IMG/VR virus record: IMGVR_UViG_3300044617_001934
Coordinates: 1-64,000 of that record
Strand: one strand, 5' to 3'
Length of the DNA stretch: 64,000 nt
Origin: a virus
This document shows, piece by piece, positions 31,229 through 39,372 of this stretch. The notes under the pieces are model-generated. The model worked only from the letters and a program-made list of their open reading frames with translations, ran no database searches and had not been told where the DNA came from. Positions within the stretch are counted from its first letter, which is position 1. Each line of letters begins with the position of its first letter. A program made the position numbers and the translations under genes.

Positions 31229-32616
31229 TCTGTAGCAATGAAGAAAACTCAACGGGTATTTATCATTCGGGAGATTTTAGAATATTTCTAACTGACAACG
31301 AAGCGGAACTCTATAAAAAGAGTTGTTTTTTATTTTTAAAAACTTTTGAGATTTTAGAAGACAAAGATACTTCCTTAGTAGATGGAAATACTGGCTGTCA
31401 TACATGGTTAACAACTGGTATTCATGCCTTTGATATAAATTACCCTCCATATCTAAAAAAGGCAGTAATAAAACATTACTGTGATCTATTAACAAACCCT
31501 GAGTCAAAACTGCCAACTTTGGGCTATGATCATGATCCTTTGAAAGTTACTGCGGAAGCATTAGCACTTGCACCTTTATACTGGTTAGCAAAAGAAATTA
31601 AAAGACATCCTGATTGGTTGGAAGAAACCCATGTGTTTCCTTTACTTTGGCAAGTAGCTATTGATGTAGATGCTCTAGATAGAAAAGAGAATCATAAATA
31701 TTATGGGTGGTCAAGTGCTGAAGAGCAAACAGAGTTTATGGAATCTCGATACCCTACAGATTTAGAAGATAACGACATTAACAAGTGGCAGAATTTATGC
31801 TATAGGGTATCTGACAGATTATTGAAGTCTTATGACTCAGACTGGCAAATGTTTTTTCATAAAGCAGAAGTCTATGAGAACTATATTAAAGGGACAGACT
31901 TACTACCAATAGAGGAAATTAACAACCTAACTAAACCAATGACACAAACCACATTAGAACCACAACAAACAGACTCAGAAGACTCTGTATTTATTCCTAG
32001 TTTTTCCATTAAAAAACTTGGTAGAGTTTTATTAGGTGATCACCAAAATTTACCAGATTCCCCCGGTATCTACTTTGCAATTGATTCAGCCAACCGTGTT
32101 TGGTATGTTGGTATTTCTACTTCTAGCTTGAGAGAACGTCACGCTAAACATGAGAAGCTAGAGGATTTTAAAACTAATAAAGTTCAACATATAGCCTACT
32201 TTGTCTGGACTGATGAACAAGATTTACACGAATGGGAACTAGGTTATATTCAGAAGTTTGATCCACCACTGAATATGAACCACACTAAGAAAGATTTACC
32301 ACAAATTGACTTAGGGTATAGTGAGGAACATTTCATCAGCAGGTACAGGGAAATAAAGGATCAGATAAAGCTGTTGGAACAGGAAATGGAGGAACTGAAA
32401 CCCAATCTTGTCACCCTTTTAGAAGCAAACGGTGGTAAACTTGCTGACAAGTCACTAGGATTTAGCGGATACACTCAAAGTAGAAAAACTTGGCAATATT
32501 CTCCAGACTTGGAAGCTAAGAAAGAAGCTATTAGAGAGTTACAGAAACATGAAGAGGAAACGGGTATTGCAACTGTGAAATCAATTACTACTTACCCTGT
32601 TTTCCGATTTAGATAA
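31219..32616 (+). CDS. GIY-YIG domain protein, 465 aa
   Basis: A GIY-YIG nuclease domain spans about residues 275-360: P-G-I-Y-F (Gly283-Ile284-Tyr285), then W-Y-V-G-I-S (295-300), Arg in LRERH, and a late Glu in HEWELGYIQKF. The N-terminal 250 residues are an unassigned helical domain, and a coiled coil follows (about 375-400). The leader has AAAACAGAGGTAAAACAG. Such fusions occur in phage and plasmid endonucleases; target unknown. Confidence 0.75.
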   Translation: MAVICSNEENSTGIYHSGDFRIFLTDNEAELYKKSCFLFLKTFEILEDKDTSLVDGNTGCHTWLTTGIHAFDINYPPYLKKAVIKHYCDLLTNPESKLPTLGYDHDPLKVTAEALALAPLYWLAKEIKRHPDWLEETHVFPLLWQVAIDVDALDRKENHKYYGWSSAEEQTEFMESRYPTDLEDNDINKWQNLCYRVSDRLLKSYDSDWQMFFHKAEVYENYIKGTDLLPIEEINNLTKPMTQTTLEPQQTDSEDSVFIPSFSIKKLGRVLLGDHQNLPDSPGIYFAIDSANRVWYVGISTSSLRERHAKHEKLEDFKTNKVQHIAYFVWTDEQDLHEWELGYIQKFDPPLNMNHTKKDLPQIDLGYSEEHFISRYREIKDQIKLLEQEMEELKPNLVTLLEANGGKLADKSLGFSGYTQSRKTWQYSPDLEAKKEAIRELQKHEEETGIATVKSITTYPVFRFR

Positions 32617-33045
32617 CTAGACTAAAAATAAATAGTTCAATTTATGCCTGCTTAAACAAACTAGGCGGGTTTTTTGCTATCTACTAGCATCCTATAAAAA
32701 ATCTTTACCAAAAAATCCTGAAATTTTTTAACCCTGTTGCATACTGGGTTTTTGACTTATGTAATATTCATTCACAGCGTACTACACACTGTTTTATAAA
32801 ATATTCTACCAGCATAATTTTGTTTCTCGTGATAGGGTGAAATAGTCCACCTCATTTTAAGTATTTTATAAAGCACTATGTTAAATATTTTCGTTTTATT
32901 ACTTATTTTATCGTATTTTACCGACTTTATAACCCGTCTAGGTAAAATTCTAGGAAATTCTCAAAAAAATACCACCCGTTTCTCGCTAACAGGTGGTATA
33001 CTATATTTATCCAAAAATACTTTTACGAGATGAGAGTAGTATAAC
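32617..33045. other. Non-coding region upstream of the replication gene
   Basis: It contains a terminator (CCTGC 32647-32651 with GCGGG 32665-32669, then T6) and, near the right end, an inverted repeat ATACCACC (32969-32976) with GGTGGTAT (32992-32999) that ends in a -10-like TATACT. The middle is very AT-rich, with several TTTTATAAAATA runs. It is a natural place for a replication origin or rep control site, but iterons are not clear. Confidence 0.6.
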
Positions 33046-36000
33046 ATGAAAATTGTTAATGAAACAAATTCTGATATAGAATTTTTAGACAATATAGAAA
33101 TTTTATTTGGCTACCTATTTGGAATGCCCATTGAGGCATTCTGCCAAAAACATAATTTCATGCTACGGACGGGTAAGGGGTACTATACCTACGAAAAAGG
33201 CAAAAAAGTTTTTAAAGAGTCATACCATAACTACTATTACCTTGCACCAGATGGTAACAAGGAAGTACAAGACTACTATTATGCAAAAGATTTAGCCGCT
33301 AGGGAAAAAGCACAGGCAGGTGCAGAAGAGGAAGCAAAAGCTAGTGGTAAGGTATTAAAGAAAAACCCAATAGAAAATGACAACTTTATAAAAGGCTTTG
33401 ATCAACTAAAGCGGTGGCTACGTAATAAAAGACACGAAGGGTTGTTTGTTTACATCCTTCCTAACAGTGTTGATTCCGGTTGTGCTGCTAGTGAAATAGA
33501 TAAATTTAACTCTAAATGCCGTGTAATGCGGATTGAGAATGATGATTTAGCCCCGTTAGAAGTCAAGTCTGGGTATTTTGCCCAATTAGGATTACCTGAA
33601 CCATCATTAAAAGTTTACTCTGGTGGTAAATCCCCCCACTTCCTATTTACTTTCCATGCTGAAAGTGAAAATGATGATTTACCAGGCTTTGAATGGGAAC
33701 GATTAGCAGAACTCAATGCCCAACTACTCAGACACTCAGGGCATGATGGTTATCACAAAACTATTCAAACTTTAATTAATGAAGCAAAAACATTATTAAT
33801 TCGCTTACCAGGATTTACACACCAAAAAACCCGTAGGGAATCCAGAATCTTAGAATACGGGAATATCTGGGATATTAATGAACTGGAAGCAGAAGTAAGT
33901 AAATTTCCTAAACTTGGTGACTACGATAAGACCTATACAAGCGGTGTACAACCATTTGAATTAATCCAGTCACCAGAGTGGAAACTCCGTTTTTTACCCT
34001 ATAAGTCATACGCACAGGAACAAGCTGAGAGAGCAGCTAAGGAAGCTGAAAGACAAGCCAAATTAGAGGAAGGACGTAAAGCGCGGGAAAAGCAGTTAGC
34101 AGGACTTACACCACAAGAAATACAACGTAGAGCAGAATCTATCAATGGTGAGGAAATTTCCTTACTACGGCTTGTTTATCCCTCAGTGAAGGCACAAATT
34201 GAACATGGGACTCCTGATGGTGCAGGACGTTCTCACCAAGCAGCTACAGCAGTAGCCAAAAACCTAATAGAAGCTGAGTTATTGGTTAAAAACTCACCAC
34301 TGAAAGCTATTGAGACTCCAGAGGACTTATTCCAACAGTGGGTTAACAGGACTTTCAGCAGCAATGAAGGTGATTTGATCAAAAAGGTTTGGCATACATT
34401 CAATAAACTACGTAGTGATAAGCATATAAGCCCAAAACCCAGACAAATTGACTTCTTTGAAAGTCTAATTACCAAAAAACAAGAGGTTAAAGTTGGTGAA
34501 GACGCGATCGCGCATCTATTTCATAACCGCACTATCACAAATCTGATTGAAGAAACAGTCAGAGGACTAAAACAGAAGTCACAGAAAACTACCCTAGCTG
34601 ATTTACCTGTACTTTATAATGCTAACGAGAACGGTTGGAATAATGCTCAGTTATTTCTCGATCAACACAAATCAATCTATATTACAACAGCACCTACCCA
34701 CGCTTTAGAATTAATTGAAGCTGGTATACCTGGTGTGGTCTACGTTAATCCGGAAACACTAGCCATGAACCTACACTTACTAGCTGAAATGGCTTGTGAG
34801 AATGGTTACAGCTTTAACTTTACTCCTAATGCACCAGGTACTGATAGAACTTTAGCTGAAAACCTACGTTCTGGATATTACAGTCAGCTAACCCGTAATG
34901 CGCTCAGAAAAAACAAGAAAGATACCAAAATCAAGGATTACAAACCAGAAGTAATTGTAATTTGTGAGAAGGGTATTGAGTGGTCTGCACACTATTACTG
35001 GACAAGGGCTAAACAGATTATTTCTCCTGAGATGTTGGGTAATAAAAAAGATGACAAAGCATTAATCTGGGGATTTTCAGACAAGAAAAAATGGTTTAGT
35101 GAAGTAGTTGAGCAATGTGAGGAATTGGCCAAAACCCGCAAGCTGATTGCAATGATCTCTGAGATGGGAACAGGTAAAACTGAGGTTATTGGAAGTCGTG
35201 TCAAAAGCTGGGGTAATGGTAAGATTCTTGCGATCGCGCACAGAGAACAATTAACTAGACAAGCAGCTAAACGTCTAAACCTTGTGGACTACAAGGATAA
35301 CAAATACGGAACTTCTGCTGATAAATACGAAGCTGCTAAACAGCAAGGTCTAGCAATCACAATCAATACTTTGTGTCAGGGTACAAGTGAGCAAGGTTAT
35401 TTACCTGATTTTAAAATTGAACATTGGGAAAATTGCACACTGGTAATTGATGAAGCAGAATCATTCATTAAATACCTTATTGAATCATCAACCATTGCTG
35501 AAAACCGTCAAAAAGCCATAGATGCGCTAATGACTCTGATTCATGCAGTGTACAAAGGTGGTGGTAGGTTGATTATTGCAGACGCTAACTTACGTGCAGT
35601 AACTATCAATCTTTTTGAGAAATGGTTAGGTGGTGAAAAGTACCAACCAAATACTAAAGCGGGAGACTACAACGCTTACATTATTCTTAACTGCTACAAC
35701 AAATTTAAAGAGGAAGGCAGAACTGCTATTTTTGCAGATGTCCGCGATGGTTTACTCTCAGAAGTTACTCGCAGAATAGAAGCACAAGGTAGTACGCACA
35801 AGGCTTTCTTCTTTACAGATGTAAAAAATGCCTCTGGTAAATATTCCTTTGGTACTCAGAGCTTTGGAACACTTGCTAGAGAACGTGGTTATGGTCGAAT
35901 CATAGATGCTGACACTCGTTTATTTTCAGACGATCCCGATCATCAAACAGTTGAAAAATTGCATGAATTAGTAAAGGTTTGCTGCAAAGGTATTATCTTT

Positions 36001-37455
36001 ATCTCCCCAGTGATTGATTCCGGTACTGACTGGAATAATTTAGGTATTGACTGCGTGTACGGTGTTTATATGGGGATTATGGGGATTGACAATACCTTAC
36101 AGCAGCTAGAGCGTGTCAGAGATAATGTTCCTAGATTTATTTGGGCTGCACGTCGTTCCTCTATGGGGATGACTAAAGGGGATATTCAAAACCTAGAAAA
36201 GAATTTTGAGGAAATTCGCCGCAGTTATGACAGTTCCAAAGTTGATCTGATTAAAACTTGGGAAGAAACTAAAGTAGTTCAGCATGATGAGATTGCCAAC
36301 CGTATTTTAAGCCAATTTCCCCAGTTTAATCCTGACTTACTTGAATGGTGGCAACAGTCCTTAGATGAAAGTTTCTATGCTGCTCAGGAGTTCAGAATTA
36401 ATCTGAAAGCCAGGATGCAAGAAAAAGGCTACACCATTGATACTAAAGATTTTGAAGTTGATCAGGAATTTATTGATACTCTCAAAATTCATGGTGAGGC
36501 TCAGAAAGAACTCAAATACTATGAAATTGCTAATGCTGATTTATCCCTGTTAGATAAGATTGATAAAAACGATGACACTATGCCAAAAGCCACAGCACGG
36601 GCTAAAGACTTAAAGAGTGTGATTTCTGCTTTAGGGATTAAACAAGACAGTGATTATGGTGTGGGATGCTACAAACCAGAAGAAATTTTAGAATTAGTTA
36701 AACGGACTCTCAACAAAAAAGCTAAAGTACGTCGGATGATGATCTACGGATTTGGTTTCCGTTGTGCTATGACAAATGATCAATTTGAAGTTGCTAAAGT
36801 TATCTTCATGGCTGAAGAGTTCAGGCACATGATCAACTCCACTAGCAGGTCAGTCAAAGACACACCTATGTCAGTCCGTGCCGGAATTGACTTCATGCTC
36901 CAAAAAATGCAAATCAAAGAATTAGGTCAAGCACTAATTAAAGAAGCTATTGATCGCGGTAAAGTTGATGATTCTGATAATCCTAGACCTGTAATGTTTT
37001 TCCACAACAGGATGCCAATTATTCTCAAAACTAATAAGGTATTGGTTGAACACCGCAACTATGTTAAGAAAACTTTTGGTTTTGAAGTTGATATCCGTCC
37101 AGAAATGGCAGCTAGAAATATTGCTACTTTCTTTAGTCATATTGGTTTCAGTGTGGAAAAAGGCCGCAACCGTGAACAAGGTGAGGGTAAAGCAGCAGGG
37201 GGTAACGCTCCTTTAAATAACTACACAGTCAAGGAAGATCAATTAACCCTTAAAGTTTGGCAGGGTTGGGTTCACGCCTATGAAAGCACTGATGAAGCAA
37301 TGTTTAGCTATTTCCATAATCCATCAGGTGACGAGGGTGGTGATAATCCCTGGAAAAATAGCTACGGTGTAAATCTTGAGGAAAAAGATAAACAGATTAG
37401 TAAAGAGGTTTTCCAACGACTCCACAGACAGCTAGAAATTCCTTTAAGAGTCTAG
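33046..37455 (+). CDS. CyRepA1-family plasmid replication protein, 1469 aa
   Basis: The size and layout match the CyRepA1 family of cyanobacterial plasmid replication proteins: a long N-terminal primase-like region (about residues 100-300, with S-G-G-K-S-P-H-F-L-F), a central TOPRIM-like or DUF3854-like part (about 540-680), then an SF2-type helicase with Walker A EMGTGKT (706-712), DEAE (802-805) and an arginine-finger motif L-Q-Q-L-E-R-V-R (1018-1025). It should both prime and unwind plasmid DNA. It is monocistronic, with non-coding DNA on both sides. No frameshift or missing key residue is seen. Confidence 0.8.
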   Translation: MKIVNETNSDIEFLDNIEILFGYLFGMPIEAFCQKHNFMLRTGKGYYTYEKGKKVFKESYHNYYYLAPDGNKEVQDYYYAKDLAAREKAQAGAEEEAKASGKVLKKNPIENDNFIKGFDQLKRWLRNKRHEGLFVYILPNSVDSGCAASEIDKFNSKCRVMRIENDDLAPLEVKSGYFAQLGLPEPSLKVYSGGKSPHFLFTFHAESENDDLPGFEWERLAELNAQLLRHSGHDGYHKTIQTLINEAKTLLIRLPGFTHQKTRRESRILEYGNIWDINELEAEVSKFPKLGDYDKTYTSGVQPFELIQSPEWKLRFLPYKSYAQEQAERAAKEAERQAKLEEGRKAREKQLAGLTPQEIQRRAESINGEEISLLRLVYPSVKAQIEHGTPDGAGRSHQAATAVAKNLIEAELLVKNSPLKAIETPEDLFQQWVNRTFSSNEGDLIKKVWHTFNKLRSDKHISPKPRQIDFFESLITKKQEVKVGEDAIAHLFHNRTITNLIEETVRGLKQKSQKTTLADLPVLYNANENGWNNAQLFLDQHKSIYITTAPTHALELIEAGIPGVVYVNPETLAMNLHLLAEMACENGYSFNFTPNAPGTDRTLAENLRSGYYSQLTRNALRKNKKDTKIKDYKPEVIVICEKGIEWSAHYYWTRAKQIISPEMLGNKKDDKALIWGFSDKKKWFSEVVEQCEELAKTRKLIAMISEMGTGKTEVIGSRVKSWGNGKILAIAHREQLTRQAAKRLNLVDYKDNKYGTSADKYEAAKQQGLAITINTLCQGTSEQGYLPDFKIEHWENCTLVIDEAESFIKYLIESSTIAENRQKAIDALMTLIHAVYKGGGRLIIADANLRAVTINLFEKWLGGEKYQPNTKAGDYNAYIILNCYNKFKEEGRTAIFADVRDGLLSEVTRRIEAQGSTHKAFFFTDVKNASGKYSFGTQSFGTLARERGYGRIIDADTRLFSDDPDHQTVEKLHELVKVCCKGIIFISPVIDSGTDWNNLGIDCVYGVYMGIMGIDNTLQQLERVRDNVPRFIWAARRSSMGMTKGDIQNLEKNFEEIRRSYDSSKVDLIKTWEETKVVQHDEIANRILSQFPQFNPDLLEWWQQSLDESFYAAQEFRINLKARMQEKGYTIDTKDFEVDQEFIDTLKIHGEAQKELKYYEIANADLSLLDKIDKNDDTMPKATARAKDLKSVISALGIKQDSDYGVGCYKPEEILELVKRTLNKKAKVRRMMIYGFGFRCAMTNDQFEVAKVIFMAEEFRHMINSTSRSVKDTPMSVRAGIDFMLQKMQIKELGQALIKEAIDRGKVDDSDNPRPVMFFHNRMPIILKTNKVLVEHRNYVKKTFGFEVDIRPEMAARNIATFFSHIGFSVEKGRNREQGEGKAAGGNAPLNNYTVKEDQLTLKVWQGWVHAYESTDEAMFSYFHNPSGDEGGDNPWKNSYGVNLEEKDKQISKEVFQRLHRQLEIPLRV

Positions 37456-37742
37456 AAATTCTAAAAATAATTAAAGCATCAACCGAGCCTAGAAACTCGG
37501 TTATAGCCGTTTGTAGTTGCTCTCCTGTTTTTAGGGATTTTGGGGGAATTTATAGGTTATTTGCTAAAGCACATTTAAAATAATAGGTAATTATATTATT
37601 TAAGTTTAAATACTTTTAAGTAGTAATAGTAATTCTGTACTCTTTTGAGTAAAGTTGGGTGAGTGCGATCGCTTCTCAAGCGCCTAAACTAAGTTTTCTT
37701 CGGATCTCTAAAATCTTGAAACCCTTGATATATAAGACTTTT

Positions 37743-37799
37743 AAAGGTGATCCGAGGTTAGTAAAATTCTATAGCTATTACTAACTTTGGATCACCTTA
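37743..37799. repeat. Long inverted repeat, partner of 2959-3010
   Basis: Arms 37743-37764 and 37778-37799 match at 19 of 22 positions around a 13-base loop. The right arm contains TTACTAACTTTGGATCA, differing by one base from 2993-3009. Confidence 0.65.
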
Positions 37800-37923
37800 G
37801 AATCTTTATATAGCAAGCACTCTGATTAATCATGACCCCGGCGAATGCGGTGGTTTTGGAGAAAGTAACTTTGGACGATGCTAGGCTAAGTACAAGTATA
37901 AAAAATTATTTTTAATTTAAGTA

Positions 37924-37961
37924 TTGACTTCTCTTTCTATATCCCCTAATATAGAGATATA
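37924..37961 (+). promoter_or_regulatory. Promoter with overlapping inverted repeat
   Basis: TTGACT (37924-37929), 17 bp, TAATAT (37947-37952). CTATATC (37937-37943) and GATATAG (37955-37961) flank the -10 box and could be an operator. Confidence 0.65.
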
Positions 37962-37990
37962 GAGAACAAACAACACGGGAGACAAAACAG

Positions 37991-38470
37991 ATGGCTACTT
38001 CATACACCTTTCAAATCCGCGTAATCAAAAACCAAATAGCTGCTTGCTTACGGGAAATTGCTAAAGGTGTTAAGTATTTCGTTGATTCCCTAGTTGTTCT
38101 CGAAGATCAATTAGAAAAATTAGAAGTAAAACAGGAACGAAAAGTAATGAAAGTCCAAACTAAAACAGGCTCAGAATCTCATACCACCAACTGGAGATCC
38201 GCAACTGTCACAGTTAATGGTAAACCAATCTATAAAGCCTTAAATCCTTTAGAAAAACCAGAATGGGAATTAGTGGGTAACAAAGGTAAACATGGTAAAT
38301 GGTGTATTGCTGAGTATGTTCTGCCAGTAGGTGCAGTTGTTAAATTCGTAGCTAAAGCAAATGGTCAAACCCCTATTGAGTTTGAATTTGTTGTGGGTGC
38401 TGTTGATTCTGTAGATGTTGATGGCTACAACTACAATAATGATACCTGTGGTTGGATTGTTTCAATCTAA
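37991..38470 (+). CDS. Hypothetical protein, 159 aa
   Basis: Family not recognised. A helical N-terminal 50 residues with coiled-coil tendency (VLEDQLEKLEVKQERK) is followed by a beta-rich domain with Gly/Asn turns (DGYNYNNDTCGW at the end). GGGAG lies 9 bases before the ATG. Coupled to the next gene by TAATG. Confidence 0.6.
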   Translation: MATSYTFQIRVIKNQIAACLREIAKGVKYFVDSLVVLEDQLEKLEVKQERKVMKVQTKTGSESHTTNWRSATVTVNGKPIYKALNPLEKPEWELVGNKGKHGKWCIAEYVLPVGAVVKFVAKANGQTPIEFEFVVGAVDSVDVDGYNYNNDTCGWIVSI

Positions 38471-39192
38471 TGCAACATAACCACGACCGGGACGGCTACC
38501 ACAGTTTAATCAGCCGTCTCACCGGAACAAAAAGCAAAAACACCGCAGACATCAGGAAACTTAATTGTATTCCTGATGGACTGAAAAAGATTGATTTAAG
38601 ACGGCTTGACGATTTAAAAGCCATTGTGGACTATTTGGAACAGCAAAGTAATAAGGGAGACAAAAAGATGGTTAAGCACAGAACAGAAGTTTATACAAAA
38701 TATCACGCTTGGACAAGTTATAATAACCTGTCTCTTGAGCAAACAAAAGCAATACAAGACAGTTGTTTTGTTTGCTATGATGAAATACCGGAACAGATAG
38801 AAACCCACCTTGGTATAGTAGAACTTTATAAATTGGGGGAGTTCCTACCAATCATTGAAGCCTATGAAAACCCAGGTAAAATCTGGAGTCACAATAGAAA
38901 ATCTGATTGGTATACTCATGTTGCTACAGGTGTAAAAGTTAAAAAAACCGTCGTAAAATCAAATAATTATGATAGACCGAAAGGTGAAAGTCATTGCACA
39001 ACCACACTTACAGTAAAAATTCCCTTACCATCAGAACGTGGTAAAAACCCCAACTCTCACAATAACCGTGCTATTCCTGGATTAATTTCTAAAGATATCA
39101 ACCTGACTGAAGATCAATGGCAGTTAGTCGATGCCTTAGGTAAAGGTAAGGGATATTCTCAAGGGATTAGAAATTTATTGGAGAAAGTTTGA
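38470..39192 (+). CDS. Hypothetical protein, 240 aa (possible internal start)
   Basis: Family not recognised. ATG 38470 overlaps the upstream stop. Residues 1-66 form a small helical unit (MQHNHDRDGYHSLISRL); then ATG 38668 has its own GGGAG ribosome site and the same leader style, so a second product (MVKHRTEVYTKYH..., about 174 aa) may be made from the same frame. The C-terminal part is beta-rich with conserved-looking Trp and His. Confidence 0.6.
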   Translation: MQHNHDRDGYHSLISRLTGTKSKNTADIRKLNCIPDGLKKIDLRRLDDLKAIVDYLEQQSNKGDKKMVKHRTEVYTKYHAWTSYNNLSLEQTKAIQDSCFVCYDEIPEQIETHLGIVELYKLGEFLPIIEAYENPGKIWSHNRKSDWYTHVATGVKVKKTVVKSNNYDRPKGESHCTTTLTVKIPLPSERGKNPNSHNNRAIPGLISKDINLTEDQWQLVDALGKGKGYSQGIRNLLEKV

Positions 39193-39204
39193 TCCTATCA
39201 TATA

Positions 39205-39239
39205 AAGCTAGTAACTTTTATTACTAGCTTCTTATTTTT
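39205..39239 (+). terminator. Rho-independent terminator
   Basis: Perfect stem AAGCTAGTAA (39205-39214) and TTACTAGCTT (39221-39230), then CTTATTTTT. Confidence 0.8.
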
Positions 39240-39323
39240 AAATTAAGTATTTTTTGTAAAATAGAGGACTTATGATCGTGGTGTTGCAATGTCTCAATAT
39301 TTCTAAAATAGCTAAAATATCCT

Positions 39324-39365
39324 AAATTTCCTGTAGTATAATTAAACTACGGGAATTTTTATTTT
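39324..39365 (+). terminator. Hairpin just before the 976-aa gene
   Basis: AAATTTCCTGTAGT-type left arm pairs with ACTACGGGAATTT around a short AT loop, followed by TTTTTATTTTA, 10 bases before ATG 39373. It has the form of a terminator or attenuator directly ahead of the gene. Confidence 0.55.
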
Positions 39366-39372
39366 ATATACT

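Larger units (their letters stand above)
37456..37990. other. Non-coding region downstream of the replication gene
   Basis: It holds a HIP1 site (37666 region), a long inverted repeat (37743-37799), a partial third copy of its arm (GTAACTTTGGA, about 37865) and a promoter (37924-37952). AGTACAAGTATAAAA at 37889-37903 repeats 3923-3937. Replication or partition control is plausible. Confidence 0.6.
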
